Positions 36,895 through 46,317 of a stretch of DNA of 64,000 nt are shown here, piece by piece. The stretch's first letter is position 1; every line of letters begins with the position of its first letter. The notes under the pieces were generated by a model that saw nothing but the letters and a program-made list of their open reading frames with translations, was not told the origin of the DNA and did no database searches. The position numbers and the translations under genes are program-made. Source of the stretch: Herbidospora daliensis (GTDB lineage Bacteria; Actinomycetota; Actinomycetes; Streptosporangiales; Streptosporangiaceae); NCBI RefSeq assembly GCF_001570585.1, contig NZ_BBXF01000001.1:303691-367690 (forward strand), read 5' to 3'.

Positions 36895-37337
36895 CAGCCC
36901 GCGCTGGCGCGCGGCGACTCGGCCAGGCCGAAGCCGAGCTGGCTGTACAACTCCAGCTGGTCGTAGTAGTCGCGGTGGGTGACGACCAGTCCGTCCACGA
37001 CATAGGTCATGCAGGCGGCCCGGACCGTGATGTGCCGGCCGGTCCCCTGCACCTCCCGCCCGTCGGGCAACAGCAGGTTCCCGAGGTGGGTGCCGGTGAA
37101 CACCCATTCCCGCACCATGGGGTCGTCACCCGGCACCTCCAGCCAGGCCGTCTGGCGGTAGTCGGGAAAGGCGTCGAAGGCCTGCTCGTAGAACCAGGCG
37201 ATCTCATCCCGCCCTTCGGCGATGCCCGCCGGGGCCACCAGGACGGCGTCGGGGCTGTAGATCGCGAGCAGCCCGGGCATGTCGTGCGCGTTGATGGCGT
37301 TGCTCAATCGGCGTCGGATGTCCCAGGAATCGGACAT
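36891..37337 (-). CDS. SnoaL-like/nuclear-transport-factor-2 fold protein
   Basis: 148-aa small alpha+beta barrel protein: AINAHDMPGLLAIYSPDAV, AGIAEGRDEIAWFYEQAFDAFPDYR, and RAACMTYVVDGLVVTHRDYYDQLELYSQLG. Typical of SnoaL-like ester-cyclase/steroid-isomerase relatives; activity cannot be assigned. Overlaps the terC end by 4 bp (convergent). Confidence 0.75.
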   Translation of the reverse strand: MSDSWDIRRRLSNAINAHDMPGLLAIYSPDAVLVAPAGIAEGRDEIAWFYEQAFDAFPDYRQTAWLEVPGDDPMVREWVFTGTHLGNLLLPDGREVQGTGRHITVRAACMTYVVDGLVVTHRDYYDQLELYSQLGFGLAESPRASAGC

Positions 37338-37481
37338 GACGAAAGCCCTTCAATAGCGACCGGAGACAGGAGTCCCCTTTTTTCGAAACTATCCAGCACG
37401 GGGTCAGTCACCGATCCCGATAGCGTGTTGCGGACGTCCCGGAAGGCGGCGCGGCGTCGCGGCCACCCCATAGCGGTGCCA

Positions 37482-38063
37482 TCAGGGCAAAGATCCCGTA
37501 ACCGTCAGCCGTTTCATCGCCGCCAGGGTCTCCTCGATCGCCTCCGGGAGGCCGGGCTCGCCGTCGCGGTCGAGCCACCGGGTGACCGCCGTCCTGATGG
37601 CGGTCACGGCGAGTTCGGCGGCCAGCCGGGCGGTCAGCTGGTCGGCGCCGCGGTCGCGGAAGCCCTGCTCCAGCGCCTCCGACATGAGCGCCCACTTGCG
37701 CAGCTCCCGCTCGTGCAGGGCGGGTTCGGCGTCGATCACGGCCCGGCGGCGCAGCAGGTAGTCGAGGCTGCGGCCCTCGAAGAGCTCGACCAGGGCCGGG
37801 GCCAGGCCCTCGGCGATCAGGTCCATCGGCCCGAGCGACGGCGGGGCGGCGGCCATGAGGCGGGCCACCTGGCCGGGCACCGACTCCTCCCCCGAGAACA
37901 GCACCTCGCGCTTGTCGGCGAAGTGCCGGAAGAAGGTGCGGGTGGTGAGCCCGGCCCTGGCCGTGATCTGCGGCACGGTGGTCTCGGTGAAGCCCTGCTC
38001 GGCGAAGAGTTCGAGCGCCGCCTGTTCGAGCCGTTCCCGCGTACCCGGCTGCCATCGACTCAT
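37482..38063 (-). CDS. TetR-family transcriptional regulator
   Basis: 193-aa repressor: HTH in LELFAEQGFTETTVPQITARAGLTTRTFFRHFADKRE, then an alpha-helical ligand domain. Start chosen at ATG 38063, just inside the two operator sequences; longer starts would translate through them. Divergent from the oxidoreductase gene at 38145. Confidence 0.85.
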   Translation of the reverse strand: MSRWQPGTRERLEQAALELFAEQGFTETTVPQITARAGLTTRTFFRHFADKREVLFSGEESVPGQVARLMAAAPPSLGPMDLIAEGLAPALVELFEGRSLDYLLRRRAVIDAEPALHERELRKWALMSEALEQGFRDRGADQLTARLAAELAVTAIRTAVTRWLDRDGEPGLPEAIEETLAAMKRLTVTGSLP

Positions 38064-38080
38064 GCGGCAGATCCTACTGA

Positions 38081-38126
38081 TGACACGTCGTGTCATGCCA
38101 TGCCATAGTGATGACACGACATGTCA
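38081..38126. promoter_or_regulatory. Two tandem TetR operators
   Basis: TGACACGTCGTGTCA (38081-38095, perfect) and TGACACGACATGTCA (38112-38126, one arm mismatch) between the divergent genes, 31 bp centre to centre, i.e. about three helical turns. Excellent candidates for the adjacent TetR protein. Confidence 0.75.
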
Positions 38127-38144
38127 TCACTTATGGAGGCGACC

Positions 38145-39191
38145 ATGGCTGGGGAGATCTGGGTGCTCGGCGCGACCGGGCGGGTCGGCCGCGAGGCGGT
38201 CACGCTGCTCCGGAAGGCGGGGGCCGAAGTGGTCGTGACCGGCCGCGAGCGGGAGCGGCTGGCGACGGCAGGCCCGGACCTCCGGGCGGTCACCGGCTCA
38301 CTCGACGAGGTCTGCGCGCGGCTGGCCGCAGAGAGACCGGCGGTCGTGGTCAACACGGTGGGCCCGTTCACCGCGACCGCGCCGAAGGTCGTCCGGGCCT
38401 GCCCGCCCGGCACCTGCTACGTCGACGTCGCCAACGAGCTGAGCGCCTTCGAGGCGCTGCACGCCATCGGCGGCGAGGCCGGGCGCACGCTGGTCTCCGG
38501 GGCGGGCTTCGGCGTGCTGGCGACCGAGAGCATCCTGCTCCACCTGCTGGCGGGCGAGGAGCAGCCGTCGCGGGTCCGGGTCGACGCCGTCGCGTCCGTC
38601 GCGATCGAGGCCGGCCCCATCGGCGCGGCGCTGGCGTCCACGATCGTGGAGACGATGCGCGACGGCGGCCGGGAGGTGCGGCGGGGCCGGCTGGTGCGCA
38701 CCCGGGCCGGCCGGGCCGCCGAACGGCTGACCACCCCCGAGGGCGACGTGGTCACCACCGCCGCTTTGGGCAGCGGCGAGTTGTTCGCCGCCTGGCGGGC
38801 CAGCGGCGCGGACTCGGTGATCGGCGCGTCGGCGCTGGTCCCGGCCAATCCGGCCGTCCGGGCCGCCCTCCCGGCGGTCGGCGGCGTGTTGCGGCTGCCC
38901 GGCGTGGCCGGGTTCGCCGCCCGGCGGCTGGCCCGGGTCACGATCGCCACGGCGAAGGAGCGCCCGCGCCCGTCGTCGTGGGCGCGCGCCCGGGTCGAAT
39001 GGCCGTCGGGGCGGGTGCGCGAGGGCTGGTTGCGCACCGGGGAGGCGATGACGTTCACCGTCGAAGCCGTGACGGAGGTGGCCCGCCGCCTGGCCGCCGG
39101 CGAGGGCCGCCCGGGGGCGTTCACCCCGGCCCGGCTGCTCGGCCCCGAGGTGGCCCTGGCGGCCGGCGCCGAGTTCACGGTCACCCGCTGA
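38145..39191 (+). CDS. Saccharopine-dehydrogenase-like NAD(P)-binding oxidoreductase
   Basis: 348-aa protein with an N-terminal Rossmann fold (IWVLGATGRVGREAVTLLRKAG, VVNTVGPFTATAPKVVRAC, YVDVANELSAFEAL) as in saccharopine-dehydrogenase-like and trans-acting enoyl reductases. The true reaction is not clear. ATG 38145 follows TGGAGGCGACC; an ATG at 38121 lies inside the second TetR operator. Confidence 0.75.
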   Translation: MAGEIWVLGATGRVGREAVTLLRKAGAEVVVTGRERERLATAGPDLRAVTGSLDEVCARLAAERPAVVVNTVGPFTATAPKVVRACPPGTCYVDVANELSAFEALHAIGGEAGRTLVSGAGFGVLATESILLHLLAGEEQPSRVRVDAVASVAIEAGPIGAALASTIVETMRDGGREVRRGRLVRTRAGRAAERLTTPEGDVVTTAALGSGELFAAWRASGADSVIGASALVPANPAVRAALPAVGGVLRLPGVAGFAARRLARVTIATAKERPRPSSWARARVEWPSGRVREGWLRTGEAMTFTVEAVTEVARRLAAGEGRPGAFTPARLLGPEVALAAGAEFTVTR

Positions 39192-39209
39192 CGTGTCACA
39201 ATCCGGCAC

Positions 39210-39692
39210 ATGCCCGACGTCACGCTCCGCCCCGTCACCGACGCCGACCGCGACGCCGTGACGGCGCTGCGCGTCGCCCCCGAGCAGGACGAATACGTGG
39301 CCGGCGTGGCCGACTCCTTCGCCGACGCCGAACGTTACCCGGAGGCGAAGCCGCGCTACTGGGCGATCTACGCCGGCGAGACGCCGGTCGGATTCCTGAT
39401 GATCAGCGACGACGTGCCGCCGGGCGACCCGGAGATCCTCGGCCCCTACTTCCTGTGGCGGCTCCTCGTGGACGCCCGGTACCAGGGACGCGGCTACGGG
39501 CGGGCGGCCCTGGCCGCACTGGCCGACTACCTCGGCACCCGGCCCGGGGCCGAGGAGTTGCTGACCAGCGTCCACCACGGAGAGATCGGCTCGCCGATGG
39601 GGTTCTACCTGCGGCTGGGGTTCGAGGACACCGGGATCGACCACGAGGGCGAACGGGTGCTGCGGGTGCCGGTCAGCCGTCTGCGGCCATGA
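39210..39692 (+). CDS. GNAT-family N-acetyltransferase
   Basis: 160-aa acetyltransferase. VTLRPVTDADRDAVTALRV at the N-terminus, then LWRLLVDARYQGRGYGRAAL with the acetyl-CoA loop. Resembles SpeG/BltD-type small-molecule acetyltransferases (YWAIYAGETPVGFLMI). Its last 20 bp overlap the convergent restriction gene. Confidence 0.8.
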   Translation: MPDVTLRPVTDADRDAVTALRVAPEQDEYVAGVADSFADAERYPEAKPRYWAIYAGETPVGFLMISDDVPPGDPEILGPYFLWRLLVDARYQGRGYGRAALAALADYLGTRPGAEELLTSVHHGEIGSPMGFYLRLGFEDTGIDHEGERVLRVPVSRLRP

Positions 39693-42165
39693 CCGCCGAG
39701 AACCAGTCGAGCGTCGCCACGACCACGTCGAACACCGCCGGATCAGCCAGCCGCGTGTTCGGGATCGACGGGTAGAGGTTCAGCTTCGCCACCGGGATGT
39801 CCACGCCGGGCGCGTCGTTGAGGCGGGTGCGCAGCTCCTCGCGGAGCGCCAGGTCGTCGAACGGCGGATGCTTGAGCAGCGCGCCGAACGGGATCTCGAA
39901 GGTCTTGGCGTACACGCGGCCGACGACCACGTCGCGACTGCCCGACCTGCGGGAGAGCCCGCACGAGGCGCCGGCCGAAGTGCCGTGCACGAGCCGGCCG
40001 CCCGTCTTGACCCAGTGGTCGACGACCCGCTGGACCGCCCCGGCGGCCTGCGGGCCGCTCGCGTCGTTGAGCTGCGTCACCAGGCGCGCGAGTTCGCCGG
40101 AGGCCGGGTCGAACTCCCCCACGTCGTCGACGATGCCGGCCCCCGGCAGGCCGACGAGTTCGGCGAGTTCGCGGGCGGTCAGGTGACGGGCCGGATCGGC
40201 CCGGCCGGCCGCGTCGAGGGGCACCCCTTCGGCCGCCAGCAGCGCGGTGACGTCGCGGGTGTCGGCGGGGTCGGGCCAGCGGAAGCCCTCCGACACCTGG
40301 CCCGCCTTGGTGAGGACCCGGTGGGCGTTGAGCACGGTCGTGCTCCCGAGGTGGACGCCGACGGGGACCGCGTGGGATCCGATGAGCTCGGCCAGGTCGG
40401 AGTAGGACGTCCAGGTGCCGGGCGGCAGCGCGGCCAGGGCGCGGTGGAGCAGCGTCCAGTCGCGGGAGGCGGCGGAGCCCCGGTCGGTCTTCTCCGGGCC
40501 GGGCCAGATCTCGATCGCGCGATCGGCCAGCAGACCGGCGCGGGCCCGGATCTCCGGCTCGCCCCAGGTCGGATTGGCGGCGATCTCCTGGTTCATGACC
40601 AGGCCGCTCTGCCCCAGGGCGGCGCGTTTGACGGCGAACGAGTGGTTGCTCAGCTCGGAGTTGTAGCCGCTCAGGGTGAGGTTGCCGAGAGTGTGGACGA
40701 GGCCGCTGTGCAGCCCCTCGGGATCCTGCGCGGCGAGTTCGGCCCGCCACGCCGGGGTCAGGGTCTGCGGCAGGACGTGCTCGATCGTGATGCGCCGGTC
40801 GGCGAGGTCGACGCGCTCCTTGCTGCCGAGCGACTCCTCGATGCGGCGGAGCACGAGCTTCTGCTGGACCGCGCGGCCCTGCCAGTAGAAGGCCCGGTCG
40901 CGGATCTCGGTGCGCAGCTGGTCGTCGTCGGCCCAGTAGAGACGCGCGGCCGACAACTCGCGGCGCACCTCCCCCGCCGGGTCGTCGGAGGTGACGGTCG
41001 CGGCCAGCCGCTGGAAGATGCGGTTGAGGTTGCTGGTGGACACGGCGGCGATCAGACGGCGGACCAGGAAGCTCTCGACGTAGCGGAGCGCCTCGGCGAT
41101 CTGGGCGTCGTCCACCAGCCCCTCTTCCCGGAACTCCAGGAGACGCATGACGAGCGGGTAGGTCGTGGTGGCCTGCCACTCGTTGAGGAACCGGAGCCGG
41201 TCGGCGATCTCGCCGTCTCCCTCGGGAGCCAGGATCGCCCGCAGGTGCCGGGCGCGCCGGTGCAGGCCGGCGACGTACGACTCGATGCGCGGCTCGTCTC
41301 TGCCCATCGCCTGCAGGAGCTCCTGGTGGCCCCGGTAGACGGCGTTGTACTGAGCGGCGTCACCGCGTTCGAGCACCAGGACCAGGAACATCAGCTGTTC
41401 CATGGCCTTGGCGTCGAGGAGGTCCTGGATCGGCTTCCAGTGGTCGTCGTAGACCTGCTGCCCCCGGGTGGGCAGGCACATGAAGACGTAGTTGCGGATC
41501 AGGTCGACCTGGCTCAGCCGCATGCCGGTGTTGTTGATCGACTCGAAGATGCGGAAGGCGTTGTCGTCCTTCTCGACCGTGATGAGCACCAGGTTCAGCC
41601 GGTCGAGCAGCACCGACTCGACCCGGGCGACGTCATGGGGGTCGGCCGGGTCGTCGAACTCCTCGATCATGGTCCGGAAGTACTGGTAGGCGTTGCCGAC
41701 CAGGCTGCCGAGCCTGCCCTCCGGCACGGCGTCGACGCACGCCTTGAACGCGTCGCGGTCGGCCTGGGTGGGCAGCAGGCGGTAGCGCCGTTCGCCCCGC
41801 TGGAACTTGTTGATCAGGTGCGGCTCGTCGATGCGCTCGCGGTGACCGGGATCCTCCGGGATGAGGTGGTCACGCAGGGCGCACAGGGCCAGCATGAGGG
41901 TGGTCAGCCGCTGCTGGCCGTCGACCACGATCCACTGGGAGCGGCTCGGTGCGAGATCGGGGCCGGGGGCGAGCACGACGGAGCCGAGGAAATGACTCGG
42001 CGCGTCGTCGCGCCCTTCGGCGAGCAGGTCGACCTGCGCACGGACGTCGGCCCACAACCGGCCCAGCTGCTGGCGCTCCCAGGTGTACTGCCGCTGGTAG
42101 AGCGGCACCAGCAGCTGCTGGTCGCCCTGGATCAGCCGGCGGAGGGTGATCTCGGTCGCCTTCAC
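39673..42165 (-). CDS. GmrSD-like type IV restriction enzyme fused to an alkyltransferase-like domain
   Basis: ~830 aa, multidomain. N-terminal DUF262/GmrS part: VPLYQRQYTWERQQLGRLW and the nucleotide-site VVDGQQRLTTLMLAL. Middle DUF1524/GmrD part: an HNH-like nuclease in IEHVLPQTLTPAW, TLGNLTLSGYNSELSN. A third segment (LAALPPGTWTSYSDLAELIG...HLGSTTVLNAHRVLTKAG) resembles the DNA-binding domain of MGMT/ATL proteins without the acceptor cysteine. A last ~140 aa domain (VVVGRVYAKTFEIPFGALLK) is unrecognised. GmrSD enzymes cut glucosylated or otherwise modified phage DNA. GTG 42165 chosen; the frame opens at 42189. Confidence 0.8.
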   Translation of the reverse strand: MKATEITLRRLIQGDQQLLVPLYQRQYTWERQQLGRLWADVRAQVDLLAEGRDDAPSHFLGSVVLAPGPDLAPSRSQWIVVDGQQRLTTLMLALCALRDHLIPEDPGHRERIDEPHLINKFQRGERRYRLLPTQADRDAFKACVDAVPEGRLGSLVGNAYQYFRTMIEEFDDPADPHDVARVESVLLDRLNLVLITVEKDDNAFRIFESINNTGMRLSQVDLIRNYVFMCLPTRGQQVYDDHWKPIQDLLDAKAMEQLMFLVLVLERGDAAQYNAVYRGHQELLQAMGRDEPRIESYVAGLHRRARHLRAILAPEGDGEIADRLRFLNEWQATTTYPLVMRLLEFREEGLVDDAQIAEALRYVESFLVRRLIAAVSTSNLNRIFQRLAATVTSDDPAGEVRRELSAARLYWADDDQLRTEIRDRAFYWQGRAVQQKLVLRRIEESLGSKERVDLADRRITIEHVLPQTLTPAWRAELAAQDPEGLHSGLVHTLGNLTLSGYNSELSNHSFAVKRAALGQSGLVMNQEIAANPTWGEPEIRARAGLLADRAIEIWPGPEKTDRGSAASRDWTLLHRALAALPPGTWTSYSDLAELIGSHAVPVGVHLGSTTVLNAHRVLTKAGQVSEGFRWPDPADTRDVTALLAAEGVPLDAAGRADPARHLTARELAELVGLPGAGIVDDVGEFDPASGELARLVTQLNDASGPQAAGAVQRVVDHWVKTGGRLVHGTSAGASCGLSRRSGSRDVVVGRVYAKTFEIPFGALLKHPPFDDLALREELRTRLNDAPGVDIPVAKLNLYPSIPNTRLADPAVFDVVVATLDWFSAVMAADG

Positions 42166-42261
42166 GCCCCTACTTCGCGGCCGGACCACCGCGCGTTACG
42201 CGCGGAGAACCGGTCGCGCCCGTTCAGACGAGATGTCCATGCTTGGTCTCGGAGCTGCCGG

Positions 42262-42293
42262 TCCGGGTGGGTTCGATTCCCGCACCCGCCACC
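42262..42293 (+). other. tRNA 3'-half-like fragment
   Basis: GGGTGGGTTCGATTCCCGC followed by ACCCGCCACC looks exactly like a T arm (GTGGG/CCCGC, loop TTCGATT), 3' acceptor strand and CC end, but no matching 5' acceptor (GGCGGGT) lies upstream. It may be a residue of a tRNA used as an integration site next to the restriction gene. Confidence 0.4.
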
Positions 42294-42296
42294 GGC

Positions 42297-42325
42297 GTTC
42301 CCGCCGCCGTCACGGCGGCGGGAAC
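42297..42325. terminator. Strong hairpin terminator
   Basis: Perfect 13-bp stem GTTCCCGCCGCCG / CGGCGGCGGGAAC with loop TCA, 3 nt after the tRNA-like fragment and just downstream of metE. It probably ends metE transcription. Confidence 0.65.
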
Positions 42326-42335
42326 GGGTGAGCGG

Positions 42336-44540
42336 CTATGCCCGTTCGGCCGCGGCGGCGGCGACCATGTTGGCCAAGGCCGCCAGGGTCTCCGGGTAGG
42401 CGCGGGTCTTCAGGCCGCAGTCGGGGTTGACCCACAACCTGTCGGCCGGGACGGCCTGGAGGGCGGTGCGGAGGTTGGCGGCCATCTCCTCGCTCGTGGG
42501 GACGCGGGGGGAGTGGATGTCGTACACGCCGGGGCCGATGCCGTTGGCGTAACCGGCGGCTTGCAGGTAGGGCAGGAGTTCCATGTGGGAGCGGGCCGCC
42601 TCGATGCTGGTCACGTCGGCGTCGAGGTCGGCGATGGGGCTGAGGATCTCGCCGAACTCCGAGTAGCACATGTGGGTGTGGATCTGGGTGGCGTCGGCGG
42701 CGCCGGAGGTGGCCAGGCGGAAGGCGCCGACGGCCCACGCCAGGTAGTCGTCGTGGTCGGCGGCGCGGAGCGGGAGGAGTTCGCGCAGGGCGGGTTCGTC
42801 GACCTGGATGATCGCGATGCCGGCCGCCTCCAGGTCGGCGATCTCGTCGCGGAGGGCGAGGGCGACCTGGCGGGCGGTCTCGGCGAGCGGCTGGTCGTCG
42901 CGGACGAACGACCAGGCCAGCATCGTGACCGGGCCGGTGAGCATGCCCTTGACCGGCTTCGGGGTGAGCGACTGGGCGTAGGCGGCCCAGGTGACGGTCA
43001 TGGGGCGGGGGCGGGTGATGTCTCCGTACAGGATCGGGGGGCGGACGCACCTGGTGCCGTAGGACTGGACCCAGCCCGCTTCGGTGGCGGCGTAGCCGTC
43101 GAGCTGTTCGGCGAAGTACTGGACCATGTCGTTGCGTTCGGGTTCGCCGTGGACGAGGACGTCCAGGCCGAGGTCCTCCTGGAGCCTGATCACGCGGGCG
43201 ATCTCGGCGCGCATGGCGGCGACGTAGGCGGGTTCGCCGATGCGGCCGGCCCGCAGGTCGGCGCGGGCGGCGCGGATCTCGGCGGTCTGCGGGAACGAGC
43301 CGATGGTCGTGGTGGTCAGCGGGGGCAGGCCGAGCCTCTCCCGCTGGGCGGCGAGGCGCGCCTCCCGGTCGGACCGGCGGGCGTCGAAGCGCACCGGTTC
43401 GCGGTGCCCCGCCTTCGGGGCGTCGGGCCACTCCGCGTCGTCGAGGCCGGCGGCCAGGGCGACCAGTTCGGCGACCTTCTGGCGGGCGAACGCGAGCCGG
43501 GCCCGCACCGCCGGGTCGAGCGCCGTCTCGGTGCCGAGGTCGACGGGCACGTGCAGCAGCGAACACGAGGTGCTCAGCTCGACCGTGTCGGCGAGGCCGA
43601 GCACGACCGCGTACGCCGACCTGACCCGCGCCGGGTCGGCCCGCCAGACGTTGCGCCCGTCGACGACCCCGGCCACCACCTTCTTCCTCGGCAGGCCGCC
43701 GACGGAGGCCAGTGCCTCCAGGTTGCCGGGGCCGGCGACGAGGTCGAGGGCGACCCCCTCCACGTCGGTGGCCGCGATCTCCCGCAGCGCCTCCGGCGCG
43801 ACCGCGCCGAAGTAGGTGGCGAGCAGGATCTTCGGCCGGCTGGCCAGCCCGCCGAGCCGCCGGTAGGCCCGGCCGAGCGCCTCGACGTCGCGGGATCTCA
43901 GGTCGCGGGCCAGGACCGGTTCGTCGAGCTGCACCCACGACGCACCCGCGCCCGCGAGCCGTTCGAGCAGCTCGGCGTAGACCTCGACGAGGGGGTCGAG
44001 CAGGTCGAGCGGGTCGAACCCGTCGGGTGAGCCGGGCGCGGGCTTGGCCAGCAGCAGGTAGGTGAGCGGGCCGACGAGCACCGGGCGCGTCTCGATTCCG
44101 AGGCGGCGGGCTTCGAGGTATTCGGCGACCGGCTTGGCGGCCGAGCCGTCGGCCAGCCGGAAGCGGGTGCCGGCGGTGAGCTCCGGCACGATGTAGTGGT
44201 AGTTCGTGTCGAACCACTTCGTCATCTCCAGCGGCGGCAGCTCAGCCGTGCCGCGGGCCAGGGCGAAGTAGCGGTCGAGGCCGGTCAGGGCGCGGTAGCG
44301 CGCCGGGACGGCGTCGATCATGACGGTGGTGTCGAGCACCTGGTCGTACAGGGAGAAGGTGTTCGACGGGATGGCGCCGAGCCCCGCGTCGCGCAGCTCG
44401 GTCCAGACCGAGCGGCGCAGGTGCGCCGCGGTGGTCTCCAGCTGGGCGGCGTCGATGCGGCCGGCCCAGTAGTCCTCGGTGGCGAACTTGAGTTCCCGGC
44501 GCGCGCCGATGCGCGGGTAACCCAGAATCGTCGTGTTCAC
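42336..44540 (-). CDS. metE: Cobalamin-independent methionine synthase
   Basis: 734-aa enzyme methylating homocysteine from 5-methyltetrahydropteroyltriglutamate. N-terminal [21 protein letters not shown], catalytic domain with [37 protein letters not shown], and zinc ligands in THMCYSEF and NPDCGLKTR. Length near normal. The cobalamin riboswitch directly upstream fits repression when B12 (and MetH) is available. Confidence 0.95.
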   Translation of the reverse strand: MNTTILGYPRIGARRELKFATEDYWAGRIDAAQLETTAAHLRRSVWTELRDAGLGAIPSNTFSLYDQVLDTTVMIDAVPARYRALTGLDRYFALARGTAELPPLEMTKWFDTNYHYIVPELTAGTRFRLADGSAAKPVAEYLEARRLGIETRPVLVGPLTYLLLAKPAPGSPDGFDPLDLLDPLVEVYAELLERLAGAGASWVQLDEPVLARDLRSRDVEALGRAYRRLGGLASRPKILLATYFGAVAPEALREIAATDVEGVALDLVAGPGNLEALASVGGLPRKKVVAGVVDGRNVWRADPARVRSAYAVVLGLADTVELSTSCSLLHVPVDLGTETALDPAVRARLAFARQKVAELVALAAGLDDAEWPDAPKAGHREPVRFDARRSDREARLAAQRERLGLPPLTTTTIGSFPQTAEIRAARADLRAGRIGEPAYVAAMRAEIARVIRLQEDLGLDVLVHGEPERNDMVQYFAEQLDGYAATEAGWVQSYGTRCVRPPILYGDITRPRPMTVTWAAYAQSLTPKPVKGMLTGPVTMLAWSFVRDDQPLAETARQVALALRDEIADLEAAGIAIIQVDEPALRELLPLRAADHDDYLAWAVGAFRLATSGAADATQIHTHMCYSEFGEILSPIADLDADVTSIEAARSHMELLPYLQAAGYANGIGPGVYDIHSPRVPTSEEMAANLRTALQAVPADRLWVNPDCGLKTRAYPETLAALANMVAAAAAERA

Positions 44541-44650
44541 GGCTGTTTCCCTCGTCTCGCCGATTCGCGGCCGGGCAGGAGGAGGACAGCGCTCGACGGC
44601 GCAGGCCCTCCCACGAGGCCGCGTACCACCACGCGCCGGGGTCGGCGCGC

Positions 44651-44849
44651 GGGCGGAGGCAGGTCTTCGGACTCGTGGGCGCTGGTGCTCGTTCCTACTG
44701 GCCGTCGCTTCCCAAGCCCGGGGGGCTCAGTGCTGGTGACGGCGGTCGTTCCCACATACCGCTGCGGGGCAGTCCCGGATTCGCACCGGGTTCCCTCTTA
44801 CGACGCCCGTCTCCGGCGGAGGCGGGCGAACCATCCACGCCCGCGAGAC
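44651..44849 (-). ncRNA. Cobalamin riboswitch
   Basis: On the minus strand the leader reads GAGGGAACCCGGTGCGAATC, CGGGACTGCCCCGCAG and, near the end, GAGTCCGAAGACCTGCC: the B12-box core, the CCCGC element and the closing AGTCxGxxGACCTGCC of adenosylcobalamin riboswitches. It ends about 110 nt before metE. Expected to turn metE off when cobalamin is plentiful. Confidence 0.92.
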
Positions 44850-44869
44850 TATCGCGGGAAGGCCGGGCG

Positions 44870-45562
44870 ATGAAAACCTGGACCATGCCCTCCAAGACGG
44901 CCCGATCGGCCCGTGTCCTGCCCGCCCCGGAGACCCCCCGACCCGCCCGGTCGCGTTACGCGATCGGACTGGTGGCCGCCATCGCGGTGGCGGGCTCGCT
45001 GGGTTACCTGTTCGGCGCCCCCGACCCCGCCGAGACGTCTGCCGCCGAGATGCGGGCGGCCGAGATGAAACGGGACGTGCAGCAGGTCACCGAGCTGACG
45101 TCGATGGCCCGTGCGACGGCCGGGGAGATCACCCCGGTCATGGCGGGGCTGGGCGAGGCGCTGCCGCCCGGCGGCGCGCTGGCCGCCCGCACCCCCACCG
45201 ACGCGGAGGTCGCCGACTGGCAGCGGGTGATGAAGCAGGCGGTCGAGCGCCACGCCGTCACGCCGTCGGGCACGACCGCGACGAACGTGGCGCGCGGCGC
45301 TTTCCGCACCGCCGTCGACGGCATGGCGGTCGCGGTCGACACCTACGCGTTCTGCCGGACGCTGGGCACCGACGTGCGCGCGGGCTGCCTCGACGTGGCC
45401 CGGCGGCAGCGCACGACCGGCGTGATGACCTGGTCGGTCGCGGCCACCCAGCTCGACGCGGTCAACGTCGACGCCGGCAACGGGCACCAGCACGTCTACC
45501 TGAGCAGCACGCCGGGCGAGGGGGGCATGACGGCCGACGGGGTGCCCGAGGGGTCGAACTAG
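44870..45562 (+). CDS. Hypothetical membrane-anchored secreted protein
   Basis: 230-aa protein: basic N-terminus, one hydrophobic segment (YAIGLVAAIAVAGSLGYLFG), then an exported helical domain with AEMRAAEMKRDVQQVTELTS and two cysteines (FCRTLGTDVRAGCLD). No known family. Divergent from the cobalamin riboswitch, convergent with the importer ATPase (4-bp overlap). Confidence 0.65.
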   Translation: MKTWTMPSKTARSARVLPAPETPRPARSRYAIGLVAAIAVAGSLGYLFGAPDPAETSAAEMRAAEMKRDVQQVTELTSMARATAGEITPVMAGLGEALPPGGALAARTPTDAEVADWQRVMKQAVERHAVTPSGTTATNVARGAFRTAVDGMAVAVDTYAFCRTLGTDVRAGCLDVARRQRTTGVMTWSVAATQLDAVNVDAGNGHQHVYLSSTPGEGGMTADGVPEGSN

Positions 45563-46317
45563 CGGGACAGCGGCAGGTTGACCCGGGGCAGCCCGTCGGC
45601 GCCTCGGGTCACCTCCGCGGCGACGCCGTACACCTCGGCGAGCAGTTCGTTCGTGACCACTTTCGCGGGCGGGCCGTCGGCGACCAGGCGGCCCGCGCTC
45701 AGCACCGCCAGCCGGTCGCAGGCGGCCCCGGCGAGCTGGAGGTCGTGCAGCGCGGCGACGACGGTGACGCCCAGGGAGCGCACCAGCCGCAGCAGCTCCA
45801 CCTGGTGACGCAGGTCCAGATGGTTGGTGGGTTCGTCGAGCAGGAGCAGGCCGGGCTGCTGGACCAGCGCCCTGGCCAGGTGGACGCGCTGGCGTTCGCC
45901 GCCCGACAGGTGCGTGTAGGACCGGCGGGCGAGTGTGCGCACCTCGCACCGCTCCATCGCCTCGTCGATCAGGTCGTGGTCGGCGCGGGTGAGGCGGCCC
46001 AGGCCGCCCAGGTAGGGCACCCGGCCGAGGGCGACGATCTGCTCGACGCTGTTCTCCAGGTCGGCGGGCGAGTCCTGGGTGACGACGGCCACCCGGCGGG
46101 CGACGTCTCCCGCCCCGGCGGTCCACACGTTCAGGCCGTCCACCAGGATCCGGCCGCGGTCGGGGCGCCGCCGCCGGTAGACGCAGCGCAGCAGGCTCGA
46201 CTTGCCGCTGCCGTTGGGGCCGATCAGCCCGAGGATCTCCCCGGGCGGCACCGACAGCGTGATGTCGTGGAGCACGGGAGCCCAGGCGACGTCCTCGATC
46301 TCCAGGGAAAGGCTCAC
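45559..46317 (-). CDS. Metal-chelate/siderophore ABC importer ATPase (FecE type)
   Basis: 252-aa ATPase: Walker A GLIGPNGSGKSSLLR, signature LSGGERQRVHLARALV, Walker B LLLLDEPTNHLDL, and a C-terminal VVTNELLAEVYGVAAEV as in FecE/BtuD/FhuC. GTG start overlaps the permease stop. Last gene of the RiPP/import operon, supplying energy for uptake of a metal chelate. Confidence 0.88.
   Translation of the reverse strand: MSLSLEIEDVAWAPVLHDITLSVPPGEILGLIGPNGSGKSSLLRCVYRRRRPDRGRILVDGLNVWTAGAGDVARRVAVVTQDSPADLENSVEQIVALGRVPYLGGLGRLTRADHDLIDEAMERCEVRTLARRSYTHLSGGERQRVHLARALVQQPGLLLLDEPTNHLDLRHQVELLRLVRSLGVTVVAALHDLQLAGAACDRLAVLSAGRLVADGPPAKVVTNELLAEVYGVAAEVTRGADGLPRVNLPLSR

Noticed and set aside
39868-42399. 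843-codon plus-strand frame opposite the restriction gene
   Set aside because: Composition is typical antisense shadow, and the opposite strand carries DUF262/DUF1524 motifs.
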